Of a stretch of DNA of 64,000 nt, positions 28,141 to 52,400 are shown piece after piece (within the stretch, counting starts at the first letter, position 1; each line of letters opens with the position of its first letter). The DNA lies in NCBI GenBank assembly GCA_950097015.1, contig CATNEN010000029.1, positions 1 to 64,000 on the forward strand, in the 5' to 3' direction. The notes under the pieces were generated by a model. That model was not told where the DNA came from and did no database searches. It worked only from the letters and a program-made list of their open reading frames with translations. This DNA is from Macrostomum hystrix. Taxonomy: Eukaryota > Platyhelminthes > Macrostomidae. Made by a program: the position numbers and the translations under genes.

Positions 28141-28561
28141 CTCTGGATATTTGAAAATGTTTTTAAAAGTTCGCCTAATGTGTAATAAAATCGCTTTAAT
28201 TTTCACATGTCATTCGTTCAGTTTGTGAGTTTGTGACCACTGATGCAGTAAAAATTTAGTTTTCACTAGACTGAAACGTCCAAAAGAAGAATCACTAAAA
28301 GGCAGCCAGTTGGAAAAAAGTAGATTCGCCTAAAGTAAATTGCAAGTAACATTCGAGTGAAGTTGGCCTTCCTAATAGAAATATTCCTAAAAGATTGGAA
28401 ATTTTGGCACAAGTTTAACAGGTCTGTGTAAGCGTAACGCACCATTAGAAAATTGACAGCTATGCTAATTTTTCAAGGCAACGTGTTTTAAAGTGCAAGT
28501 CAGTAGAGCTTTCTTATAGTTTTTTGGTTTAATCTAAAAACGTTTCCGGCGTCGAACGCAC
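28141..28561. other. Unassigned sequence
   Basis: AT-rich; a missing otopetrin first exon was looked for here and not found. Confidence 0.3.
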
Positions 28562-28745
28562 TAGCAGGGCGGTCTAACAAGTTTGCCTCTCGCACCAAGG
28601 TCCCGAGCTCGATTCCGGGGATAAGGCCACATTAATTTGGGTGCTTACCGTGCAATTTACACTCTTGAGGGCCAACCTCCAAGGCACAGTGAGAGTGTAC
28701 ACTGCCTGACGATGAGAATGTGGGCATACGTACAGTATATGTGTG
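28562..28745 (+). mobile_element. SINE family 1, 5' portion
   Basis: tRNA-like head (GGGCGGTCTAAC, GAGCTCGATTCCG) and the first half of the body through GCCTGACGATGAGA. It is cut off where other copies continue to the CTCAGGAGTCAG segment. Confidence 0.8.
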
Positions 28746-29299
28746 TGGGAACCTACTGTCCACAGACAGACAGATCTTAAAGATTCGGTATAGTGTGATT
28801 ATTAGCACATCTGCGATGGCTTCCACAGCGTCCACAACAATGACAAGTCACTCACCTTCGAGCTTTCCTCACCCGTTTCCCAGCCGCCCTGCTAGTTCTC
28901 TTGATCAGGCTGTCGAGTTTGCCCATGCTTGCCGGGTGTGAATCCTAGCCTGCGTGAAGACTGCATGGTGCAAAGTCATGCCGCCTATTTATGCACCCCG
29001 CCAAATGACCTGCTGCTGACCTGTTTCTTTCACTCCCTGTCTCACCTAAATAATTATTTGTGCAAAAAGTACTCGTATTTGGAAAAAAAAGATTTTCTTG
29101 GGACTGCTAAAAGTAACATTTTGTCGAACGCCCATGAAGCTAAAAAGATGTTTACAAAAATTACCACACAATCTCCTAATCGCTATATAAAAGTAAATAC
29201 CTGCATTATCCTAAACGAGAACATTAACCTAAATTTAGGAAATAATGCATTTCTTCATTCATGTGGGATGAGTGGCAAATTGGCGCAGCTGCTGATGAA

Positions 29300-29525
29300 G
29301 GCTGTACAATTTACAGTGAGAGTGTACACTGCCTGACGATGAGACAATCAGGGCAGATGTACACACGTGTGTAAGCGTGTGTCTGTGTGCGTTGTGTGCT
29401 CAGGAGTCAGCGAAATGGGCAGAATTGCCTCCTCGCTGGCTGCGGGTCTAGTGTCACCAAATGATGTGCCATTGCCCGGAGTCCTCCTGCAATTATTAAT
29501 ATTATTATTATTTCTATTTCTTCAT
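29300..29525 (+). mobile_element. SINE family 1, 3' portion
   Basis: Begins inside the body at CAGTGAGAGTGTACACTGCC and runs to the ATTATTATT tail. It overlaps in element coordinates with the 5' piece at 28562-28745, so these are two independently truncated copies, not one copy split by an insertion. The open frame at 28929-29336 between them has AT-rich codon use and no domain. Confidence 0.8.
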
Positions 29526-30117
29526 TCATGCATTTCTCTGCGAATCGGCCAATCAATCAATTAAGTAATCAATAAATCAATCGAACAATTCCGCGTGGTA
29601 GAATAATTTGTTATTCAATAAATCAGATGTTTTTATAAATCGATCAATAACATCACAACGAAGATCGCTCCTGTGGAATTGCGCGAACGTACCAGGTGTA
29701 CGGTTGATTGAAAAAATATAATTTCCTTATCACAATCATGCCAGTGTTTTTTTACTAGGGCCTTATCAGTTGACCAAGTTTTATCGCTGCATCGACCCAG
29801 AATTTTTGCATTCTTTGCTCATTGGCTAGAATTGCAACCCTTTAGCTGAGCATGTACTTAACAGAATTAGCCATCCTATCGCTCATTGGCTGAAGGCGCA
29901 AATCACTTTTTACCGGGCACGTACATGCTGAATGTACATTGTCAGGAACCGAGCGGTTTCCTTATTAGGATTTCCTATATATCAAGCCTAAAATATCGCC
30001 TAAAATAACAAGCTGATAAGGCCCCATACGTTGATCCTACTGCAAGAGCTACAATTTAAAAGTGGTAGAAAGTTTTCTGAAATAAAACGCTCCTACGTGA
30101 TGAAAATATCATACATA
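29526..30117. other. Unassigned AT-rich sequence
   Basis: Nothing recognised; it contains a few ATCAATCA-type short repeats. Confidence 0.35.
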
Positions 30118-30119
30118 TA

Positions 30120-30708
30120 CTCAGCAACAGCTAAAACCCCCCAACTCACGCTGTCACACGGCCCAAAAGTTTTGTATGCCATCGGTGACTCAGAAATGTG
30201 TTTCACTGCACGCCTGGGCTGGCATCGCACTGAATGGCAAAACAGAGCTTGTCATTCTGGAGCAGAGTGTAACTGGGCAGACCTATGCAGAGCTGCTACA
30301 GCAGCAGTTTCTGCCATTTGCTACGACAACCTTTGGCGGCCCGCAGAACTGCATGCTTCAAGACGACAACGCTGCGCCACATCGAGCAGCACACGTGCAG
30401 CTGCTGAAGGAGCCGTCAAAGTCTCCAGACATGAACCCCATCGAGCATGTCTGGGACTTTGTAAAGCGAAGAGTTCAGCAGGATGCCCCACAGAATGCTG
30501 AACAGTTGCGACTGGCGGTGCTGAATGCCTGGCAGCAGCTGCCCCAAGAGTTCATCAACCGGCTGGTGATCAGGATGCCACGACGAGTCACGGCACTTTT
30601 GCATGCTCGTGGTTCCTACACCCGATACTGAGACTAGAATTAAAGACATTGCTTAACTTTTGTGCCCGTGTGACAGCGTGAGTTGGGGGGGGTTTTGCTG
30701 TTGCTGAG
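30120..30708 (+). mobile_element. Internally deleted Tc1/mariner transposon with intact ends
   Basis: Terminal inverted repeats of about 50 bp (CTCAGCAACAG ... ACGCTGTCACACGG) match almost perfectly at both ends and are flanked by TA at 30118-30119 and 30709-30710, the expected Tc1/mariner target duplication. The 589-bp element is about a third of the usual 1.6 kb. It keeps the C-terminal third of the transposase and has lost the DNA-binding domain and the first catalytic Asp. Any movement would depend on a full-length relative elsewhere. Confidence 0.93.
30176..30631 (+). pseudogene. Truncated Tc1-type transposase (DDE superfamily)
   Basis: The remaining frame contains the second catalytic Asp (DDNAAPH) and the Glu motif SPDMNPIEHVWD. 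The spacing between these Asp and Glu residues is 25 residues, where Tc1-like enzymes normally have 34, so about nine residues have been deleted around the usual linker. The N-terminal helix-turn-helix domain and first Asp are absent. The C-terminus ends naturally (stop at 30629-30631). Not catalytically competent. Confidence 0.88.
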
Positions 30709-30710
30709 TA

Positions 30711-31095
30711 TACTAAAAATATAATCTTGCGATCGAACGACAGAACTTCGTTGCATCAAATGTGCTTAATACTAACACAAAATAAAAATTCTTTGTGATA
30801 CAACAACAACTATACGAGCTAGTATTCATGCCAATCATGCTTTACCTTTAATCATGCCATGAAATTATGACATTAGATGACATTAGAAAAAAGCAAAAAA
30901 ATAAAATACTGTAATAATATCTGCCAATTCAAGTAACATAAAAATATCATAGACAATTTTCCGGGTTAACGAAACGAACTTGACAGAATTTCCTGGAAAT
31001 TTAAACTTCAATCGTGGGTATTCCGAACCAAATTTGCACGAAACTAAGAACAGGCCTTCAATTTGTTCACTTTCATTATACTAAAAATGCACTCC
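30711..31095. other. Unassigned AT-rich sequence
   Basis: No feature recognised. Confidence 0.35.
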
Positions 31096-31099
31096 ATTG

Positions 31100-31350
31100 T
31101 CTTATCTCTCACTGTGTTATCTTTTCACTGTCTCGTCTTGTTTTGCTTATCCAATCCATTCTCTCACCGCTATCTTGTCTCACCTCTCTCTTTTTCCACA
31201 TCTCTCCTGTCTCACCTATCCCGTCTCACCTCTCCCGTGTCTCATCTCTCCCATGTTTCATCTGCCACCTGTCGCACTTCCATTCTGTCTTATCTCTCCA
31301 GTGTCTCATCTCTCCACTGTCTTTTGTCTCCCGTGACTCTACCGTGACTC
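31100..31350. repeat. Degenerate CT-rich minisatellite
   Basis: Irregular repeats of a roughly 18-20-bp unit around TCTCATCTCTCC and TCTCACCTCTCC. Much more diverged than the other arrays of the window. Confidence 0.65.
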
Positions 31351-31822
31351 ATCTTTTAACTTTCTTATACTAGCGTATTTCCTTTCGTATCTCAATTTCT
31401 TTCAGCAAAAGAAGCAGAACAGGTTGCCCGCCCCAAGTCAACAGCTTCGCCCCTACACAATCCCGTCCCTAGCACAAAAAATTGCACAGGAAGTTTCACT
31501 TCACTAAAATGTCTATGGTAAAAAACAACAATTCTATCTATGCATTACGGGCGCGCTGCTTTAATGGTGGACATACTACACACACGCATTATTCTATGGC
31601 CTAAACGAGTCCCGCAATCACATCTCTCTTGTGCTTGTACCAAACACAAAAACTTTGTCTATGGCCAATCTTTAAAGATAACTATAACTACGCAATAATC
31701 GGGACGCAATGATTAGGCCATAGAATAAGGAAATATAACATCCTGTGGTTTTTAATTAGCGCCCTTAAAGCATGGGTACTTTTGTTTACTATTTACAGTG
31801 AGAAGTAGCATACAAACAAATG

Positions 31823-31828
31823 TTTATT
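31823..31828 (-). promoter_or_regulatory. Polyadenylation signal of receptor gene A
   Basis: AATAAA on the minus strand, about 60 nt past the stop codon of receptor A at 31889. The sequence between 31351 and 31822 shows nothing else. Confidence 0.65.
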
Positions 31829-31888
31829 GCACGGTGCTTGTCGATATAAAAATTCAGGTCCCCATTTTCTTTCCACTTTTTTTCTAGT

Positions 31889-45006
<13,118 letters not shown>

Positions 45007-45029
45007 TCTCCAGTCTGGTCAGTTAAACC

Positions 45030-45037
45030 TTTTTATA
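45030..45037 (-). promoter_or_regulatory. TATA box of receptor A, with two CCAAT boxes
   Basis: TATAAAAA on the minus strand, 24 bp before the first ATG. Two CCAAT elements in the same orientation lie upstream at 45046-45050 and 45057-45061. The predicted start site is near 45006. Confidence 0.65.
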
Positions 45038-45404
45038 ACTGCCTGATTGGCCTCTCATTGGCTGGTGCAAACCAGTTTTGTTTTCAACCAGTAGCATAAC
45101 AGAACTATTCAAGCTCTGTTTCAGGCTTAGTATAAAGAATTTACACCTGCAATGGATTATTTAAACCGAAAGCCAGTTGGGACAATAAAGCCTCTTATTA
45201 ACTCGCTACTTTTTAAGGCCCAAAATTTTTCCGTCTCCGAATGAAAAAATTGCCGCTTTTCCTAGATTTTTTGCTGAAAAATCTGTCACCGTAATTGCAC
45301 AGTTGTGTTTTCTGTTTTCGATCGAAATTGGACAGGTTTTGGCGAGATAATCTTCGTCTACAATTTGTAAAAACAAATGCTCGTACTTTAGCAAATCTAA
45401 TCTA

Positions 45405-46055
45405 GCAAAGCTCGTACCTAGCAGTTATCTACCTAGCAGTTATCTACCTAGCAGTTATCTACCTAGCAGTTATCTACCTAGCAGTTATCTACCTAGCAGT
45501 TATCTACCTAGCAGTTATCTACCTAGCAGTTATCTACCTAGCGCTTATCTACCTAGCAGTTTTCTGCCTAGCAGTTATCTACCTAGCAGTTATCTACCTA
45601 GCAGTTATCTACCTAGCAGTTATCTACCTAGCAGTTATCTACCTAGCAGTTATCTACCTAGCGCTTATCTACCTAGCGGTTATCTACCTAGCAGTTATCT
45701 ACCTAGCGCTTATCTACCTAGCAGTTTTCTGCCTAGCAGTTATCTACCTAGCAGTTATCTACCTAGCAGTTATCTACCTAGCAGTTTTCTACCTAGCAGT
45801 TATCTACCTAGCAGTTATCTACCTAGCAGTTATCTACCTAGCAGTTATCTACCTAGAAGTTATCTACCTAGCAGTTGTCTGCCTAGCAGTGTTCTACCTA
45901 GCAGTTATCTACCTAGCAGTTATCTACCTAGCAGTTATCTACCTAGCTGTTATCTACCTAGCAGTTATCTACCTAGCAGTTATCTACCTAGCGCTTATCT
46001 ACCTAGCGCTTATCTACCTAGCAGTTATCTGCCTAGCAGTTACCTAGCAATTGTC
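45405..46055. repeat. 15-bp array upstream of receptor A
   Basis: About 43 copies of ACCTAGCAGTTATCT with GCGCTT and GTTTTCTG variants. It lies 370 bp beyond the promoter of receptor A, in the shared intergenic region. A variant block at 45541-45600 recurs at 45706-45740. Confidence 0.96.
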
Positions 46056-46685
46056 TAATTCTAAGAACATGCAGCGGTAATATTTTCAAAAATATTCTGT
46101 TACAATTTTCATTTCCTTATCTTACAAAATTATTAAAGAATGTGTACAATATTTCCAACATCCTACTTTAAGTACAAAGTTATCGATAAGAAAAAATGGA
46201 TTTTAAGATAAGCAAATTGAATTCCAAAACAATTAGAGAACCAGCTCTAAAAAAGATAATTACCCTGTTAGATAAGCATAGAAAAGCACCTGAAATATCC
46301 CAGAAACACTCTTTGATGAAGAGCGGATTATTCTTCTACAGCCGCCCTCCACCAACTGCCTGGGTCATTTAATCCCATTTCCTCAGTCGCCAGCCTCAGC
46401 TGGGGGCACGTGACGGGGAATTAATTACCGACCTCCATTACTTTTATCCTCAGGATGTAAGAGAAAAATAGCACAGCAACGGCGGGTCATGCATCAAATT
46501 CTATTCAAACCGGCGATCATAAATACAGCCTGTTTCTGACACTGTCCAGTGCTGTCCAGCTGTAACTGCTTTGACGGCAATTTGTCAACTCTCAGTAAAG
46601 CACACTTTGCGATGCGCTGATAAACAGAGCATTTGGAAACACTCGCTTTATTACTAACCTAACGTGAGATAGCGCGCAAGGGCCT
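46056..46685. other. Intergenic spacer between the two receptor genes
   Basis: Unique sequence. A TATA-like CATAAATA near 46520 has no coding sequence after it. No gene recognised. Confidence 0.35.
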
Positions 46686-46689
46686 AAGA

Positions 46690-48975
46690 CAGCCTCACCT
46701 GAGTATCTGGAGGATGAGACAGCCTCACCTGAGTATCTGGAGGATGAGACAGCCTCACCTGAGTATCTAGAGAGTGAGACAGCCGCACCTGAGTATGCAT
46801 GGAGGGTGAGACAGCCGCACCTGAGTATCTAGAGAGTGAGACAGCCTCACCTGAGTATCTAGAGAGTGAGGCAGCCGCACCTGAGTATGTGGAGGGTGAG
46901 ACAGCCTCACATGAGTATCTAGAGAGTGAGACAGCCTCACCTGAGTATCTAGAGAGTGAGACAGCCTCACCTGAGTATGTGGAGGGTGAGACAGCCGCAC
47001 CTGAGTATCTAGAGAGTGAGACAGCCGCACCTGAGTATGTGGAGGGTGAGACAGCCTCACATGAGTATCTAGAGAGTGAGACAGCCTCACCTGAGTATCT
47101 AGAGAGTGAGACAGCCTCACCTGAGTATGTGAAGGGTGAGACAGCCGCACCTGAGTATCTAGAGAGTGAGACAGCCGCACCTGAGTATGTGGAGGGTGAG
47201 ACAGCCGCACCTGAGTATCTAGAGAGTGAGACAGCCTCACCTGAGTATCTAGAGAGTGAGACAGCCGCACCTGAGTATGTGGAGGGTGAGACAGCCTCAC
47301 CTGAGTATGTGGAGGGTGAGACAGCCTCACCTGAGTATGTGGAGGGTGAGACAGCCTCACCTGAGTATGTGGAGGGTGAGACAGCCGCATCTGAGTATGT
47401 GGAAGGTGAGACAGCCTCACCTGAACATCTGGAGGGTGAGACAGCCTACATAGTATCAGGAGGATGATACAGCCGGACCTGAGTATGTGGAGGATGAGAC
47501 AGCCTCACCTGAACATCTGGAGGGTCAAACAGCCGCACCTGAGTATGTGGAGGGTGAGACAGCCGCACCTGAGTATCTAGAGAGTGAGACAGCCTCACCT
47601 GAGTATCTAGAGAGTGAGACAGCCGCACCTGAGTATGTGGAGGGTGAGACAGCCGCACCTGAGTATCTAGAGAGTGAGACAGCCTCACCTGAGTATCTAG
47701 AGAGTGAGACAGCCGCACCTGAGTATCTAGAGAGTGAGACAGCCTCACCTGAGTATCTAGAGAGTGAGACAGCCGCACCTGAGTATGTGGAGGGTGAGAC
47801 AGCCTCACCTGAGTATGTGGAGGGTGAGACAGCCTCACCTGAGTATGTGGAGGGTGAGACAGCCGCACCTGAGTATGTGGAGGGTGAGACAGCCTCACCT
47901 GAGTATGTGGAGGGTGAGACAGCCGCACCTGAGTATGTGGAGGGTTAGACAGCCGCACCTGAGTATGTGGAGGATGAGACAGCCGCACCTGAGTATGTGG
48001 AGGATGAGACAGCCGCACCTGAGTATGTGGAGGGTGAGACAGCCGCACCTGAGTATGTGGAGGATGAGACAGCCGCACCTGAGTATGTGGAGGATGAGAC
48101 AGCCTCACCTGAGTATGTGGAGGGTGAGACAGCCTCACCTGAGTATGTGGAGGGTGAGACAGCCTCACCTGAGTATGTGGAGGATGATACAGCCGGACCT
48201 GAGTATGTGGAGGATGAGACAGCCTCACCTGAACATCTGGAGGGTCAAACAGCCGCACCTGAGTATGTGGAGGGTGAGACAGCCGCACCTGAGTATCTAG
48301 AGAGTGAGACAGCCTCACCTGAGTATCTAGAGAGTGAGACAGCCGCACCTGAGTATGTGGAGGGTGAGACAGCCGCACCTGAGTATCTAGAGAGTGAGAC
48401 AGCCTCACCTGAGTATCTAGAGAGTGAGACAGCCGCACCTGAGTATGTGGAGGGTGAGACAGCCTCACCTGAGTATGTGGAGGGTGAGACAGCCGCACCT
48501 GAGTATGTGGAGGGTGAGACAGCCTCACCTGAGTATGTGGAGGGTGAGACAGCCGCACCTGAGTATGTGGAGGGTTAGACAGCCGCACCTGAGTATGTGG
48601 AGGATGAGACAGCCGCACCTGAGTATGTGGAGGATGAGACAGCCGCACCTGAGTATGTGGAGGATGAGACAGCCGCACCTGAGTATGTGGAGGATGAGAC
48701 AGCCGCACCTGAGTATGTGGAGGATGAGACAGCCGCACCTGAGTATGTGGAGGATGAGACAGCCGCACCTGAGTATGTGGAGGATGAGACAGCCGCACCT
48801 GAGTATGTGGAGGGTGAGACAGCCGCACCTGAGTATGTGGAGGATGAGACAGCCGCACCTGAGTATGTGGAGGGTGAGACAGCCGCACCTGAGTATGTGG
48901 AGGATGAGACAGCTGCACCTGAGTATGTGGAGGGTTAGACAGCCGCACCTGGGTATGTGGAGGGTGAGACAGCCT
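46690..48975. repeat. 30-bp array with a 720-bp higher-order repeat
   Basis: About 76 copies of a 30-bp unit containing GAGACAGCCTCACCTGAGTA, in several subtypes (GCC/GCCT, CTAGAGAGT, GTGGAGGGT, GTGGAGGAT). The segment beginning at 47461 recurs exactly 720 bp (24 units) later at 48181, including the rare GATACAGCCGGACCTG and GAACATCTGG variants. The long open frames on both strands follow from the unit being a multiple of three. Confidence 0.96.
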
Positions 48976-49341
48976 GAGCAAAAGTTGCACATCTTCTTGT
49001 GCTTAACCTGCAAGCCAGTGGTTTCCTAGAATTTCCGAACCAAACGTGAAAGATTTTAGGTTAGGCACTTTTTATCCCGGCACAAGACAAATTTGCAAAT
49101 CAGAGATTTTTCTGTAAAGGTGTAGGTGAAATACTTCGTATTAAAAAAGTCAATAATAAAAAGTTTCCAGAAAGAGTTGACAATTTTCAATGCATACTTC
49201 AGTGTGTTTGCTTACTCCACTGTAGTTGATGCACTGAGCAACCAATGGCAGCTCAACTGGCAGGGTTGGCTAAAAGCCATAAGGGATGTAGGAAACAGAC
49301 TGAGCCCCAATCTGATTGGTTCTGGTGGGTTGACAAACTTT
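48976..49341. other. Promoter-proximal region of receptor B
   Basis: Unique sequence containing a CCAAT at 49307-49311 and an inverted copy (ATTGG) at 49315-49319, about 25-35 bp upstream of the TATA box. Confidence 0.5.
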
Positions 49342-49349
49342 TATAAAAA
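49342..49349 (+). promoter_or_regulatory. TATA box of receptor B
   Basis: TATAAAAA 95 bp upstream of the receptor B ATG, with CCAAT and inverted CCAAT just upstream. The arrangement mirrors that of receptor A. Confidence 0.65.
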
Positions 49350-49443
49350 GTCTTGTCGATGACTTTAGGAGTTTTACCAAAAATAGCAAACGTTGCCGAA
49401 CGGAGTTAGACACCGATTGGTAAAATCTGCTAAGCGACCAACA

Positions 49444-52400
49444 ATGAGCAAACACCTGGCGGCCATTGTATTTATGCTCGCTGCTGTCTGCGCTGGCGAG
49501 GAGCTGCGTATTGGTGAGTCTGAAGAAAATAGAAACCTTTAGCTGCCTCCCAGGCTTTTCAAATCCTTTAGATAAGGTCACATCTAACCCAACTCGTTAA
49601 AATAGGACTACGCTAAAATCCGCCCCTTCACTAACCTATCCGCCTCCTTCACTAACCAATCCGCCCCTTCACTAACCAATCCGCCCCTTCACTAACCAAT
49701 CCGCCCCTTCACTAACCAATCCGCCTCCTTCACTAACCAATCCGCCCGTTCACTAACCAATCCGCCCCTTCACTAACCAATCCGCCTCCTTCACTAACCA
49801 ATCCGCCCGTTCACTAACCAATCCGCCCCTTCACTAACCAATCCGCCCCTTCACTAACCAATCCGCCCCTTCACTAACCAATCCGCCCCTTCACTAACCA
49901 ATCCGCCCGTTCACTAACCAATCCGCCCCTTCACTAACCAATCCGCCCCTTCACTAACCAATCCGCCCGTTCACTAACCAATCCGCCCCTTCACTAACCA
50001 ATCCGCCCCTTCACTAACCAATCCGCCCGTTCACGAACAGTTTAACCATCTCAATCTAAATTTTCCGCCCTTAACGATGAACTAACAAACTTTCAAATCC
50101 GTCCGACGTCAGCGTCGGCAAGATATTCAGCGATTCTCGTCGCGACAAGGACAAATTACAATGCTCCGTATGAATCTCTTCGACATATCCACATTGGTTT
50201 AAAAGTGTAAAAATTACCAATGCAATTTAGTCAACAATGATAGCCAAGATGATTAAATGATGCAATTTTGTGAGCAGAAAATGTTTGCCACCCAACACTC
50301 CGACAAAAATCGTTGAATGTCTCGACGATGCCGATGTTCTGTGAATCTGGAAGTTGTCTCATCAAATACGAGACCTGGCTCGTAGAGCAGAAAATTTTTG
50401 GATCTTCGTCGACCGCGAATTTTCAAATTTGGCAAATCGACCTTTTTAGATAGGGTCATCTAAGCGCGACATCTTATGAGTTAGGGTGCAGCAGCGAAGA
50501 GAAGGCTTGGGGACTTCCAGTGCAATGTACTCCCACGGGCACAGTAGGGTGTACAGTGCATAGCAATAAGAAAGTCAGGGCTCAGGAGTCAGTGGAATGG
50601 GCGGAATTGCCTCTCGCTGGCTGCGGGTCTACCTCGCACCAAATGATGTGCCAGTGCTCACAGCCCTCATGAAAATGTCATAATTGTTATTTATAAGCAC
50701 CGCTGGAATAAATCGGAATGTTTAAAAATTTCTGTTGAATTTTAATTAACAAACCATTTTGTCATCCGTAAGTTATAGCCGTTTGTCAGAAAAAGCCATA
50801 AAGTAAGGCTCAGTCCATTGTATAATTTAGTATTCTATGAAAAACTTCTGCGCTTAGGGGAGTAATTGCCCAATCAGCTAATATCATTTTAATGACATAT
50901 TTGTGACTCACAACGAAGAGGCTTTAATAACCATAACTACCTACCTTTTCCTGGGATGCCTTTAACCAAATATTGATTAATGAAATTCTAAACACATTGC
51001 AGTTTTCGTTCTGCCAAAAAACGGATAGAAAATAATAATTATGAAAAAAAACTGGAGCAGAATAAAATGAAACAACAAAGAAAGCTCCAAAACAAAACCG
51101 GGTGCTCAGTTTCTGCCGCTAGTCGTTTGTTGGTCAGCTGCACATGTCCAGACTCTAAATCACCTTTGTTTGACTTTGCTGAATAATTGATTAACTGTAT
51201 GGGAGTATTATGGACAGGTCTGAGTGCATCGACTCCAAATCTACTTTCTCACCATAATGTTTACAAAATTCTGCATTTCTGCATAATATAGCCTTGGGTT
51301 GTACAACCAGCAACCTAAAAATCATGCAATTTTAGCAGTTTGAGAATTCGATTATGTACAAACGGTACTCATGTTCTGTAGTCATGTGCCCAGACTCGTT
51401 AGTTAACATAATAGTACAAAGAGGACTTAGAAGCCACGAACTGTGGGATAGTTTCGATAGAGGCGTGGTTAAGATGAGTCAGCAAATTTTTTCGGCTCTC
51501 CCAGAAAGGGGGTTAAAATAGCTAGTTCACATATACTAAAAGTAACCTTTTCTATTTTTATTTATCTGGCTCAGCAATTCAAGCATGCAGATACCATTTT
51601 ATAAACCTCACAATGCGGTGTTAGGGCATTGTGCAAACACCGTTTGTACTCTTAGCTTAGTTACAGATGAATAGAGCCGTAGTGAATAACGATTTTCGGT
51701 GGTGTCTGTCTTCGATCAGTAGAGAGTCAAGCCGAAGGAGGAATGTCATTTGTGGCTGGTTGGGATGGGTGAAGTGCGCGTAACGAGAATACCTTTCAGT
51801 GAAGTAGAAACTCGAAGGAACATAGTGCCTACCACTAAGCTTTTGCGTGAGAAAGAGCAGGCGAGTAAGTCGGGATAGGAGAACAGCTTCAAAGAAGATG
51901 TCATGTGACTATAAGTCTAAGCAAGAAAAAAGCTGCTTTTCCGGTGGCTGAAGCTTGTGATAGTTGAATAAGTACGCTCAAACTCTCGCGCTCCACACTG
52001 CTCCAAAACTTTGTGATGAGAAACGTTCCATGGAGTTAGTGAGAGTATCAGGCCGTCAGTGGAAGTATCATGCAGTCAGTGAGAGTATCAGGCAGTCAGT
52101 GGAAGTATCAGGCAGTCAGTGAGAGTATCAGGCAGTCAGTGGAAGTATCAGGCAGTCAGTGAGAGTATCAGGCCGTCAGTGGAAGTATCATGCAGTCAGT
52201 GAGAGTATCAGGCCGTCAGTGTGAGTATCTGGGATTTCATGTCCCAACTCCTTGTCGGCAAACTTATCCAAAGGCCATATCCAAGAAAAAGAATAGACAA
52301 GGCTATTTGCTTTTCATTAGCCCAGCTTGTGCAGCTGAGTTAATGGCATAGCGCGTTGCAGCGCGAGTCACTCACAACTTATCTTGCAGGCTTTCTAGTG

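Noticed and set aside
28929..29336. 135-codon protein gene
   Set aside because: AT-rich codon use, no recognised domain, and it runs into a SINE fragment.
46767..49029. PHTQVRLS-, ASPEYLESET- and RQPHLSMW-repeat proteins
   Set aside because: Frames of a 30-bp satellite, open on both strands without signal, domain or flanking coding sequence.
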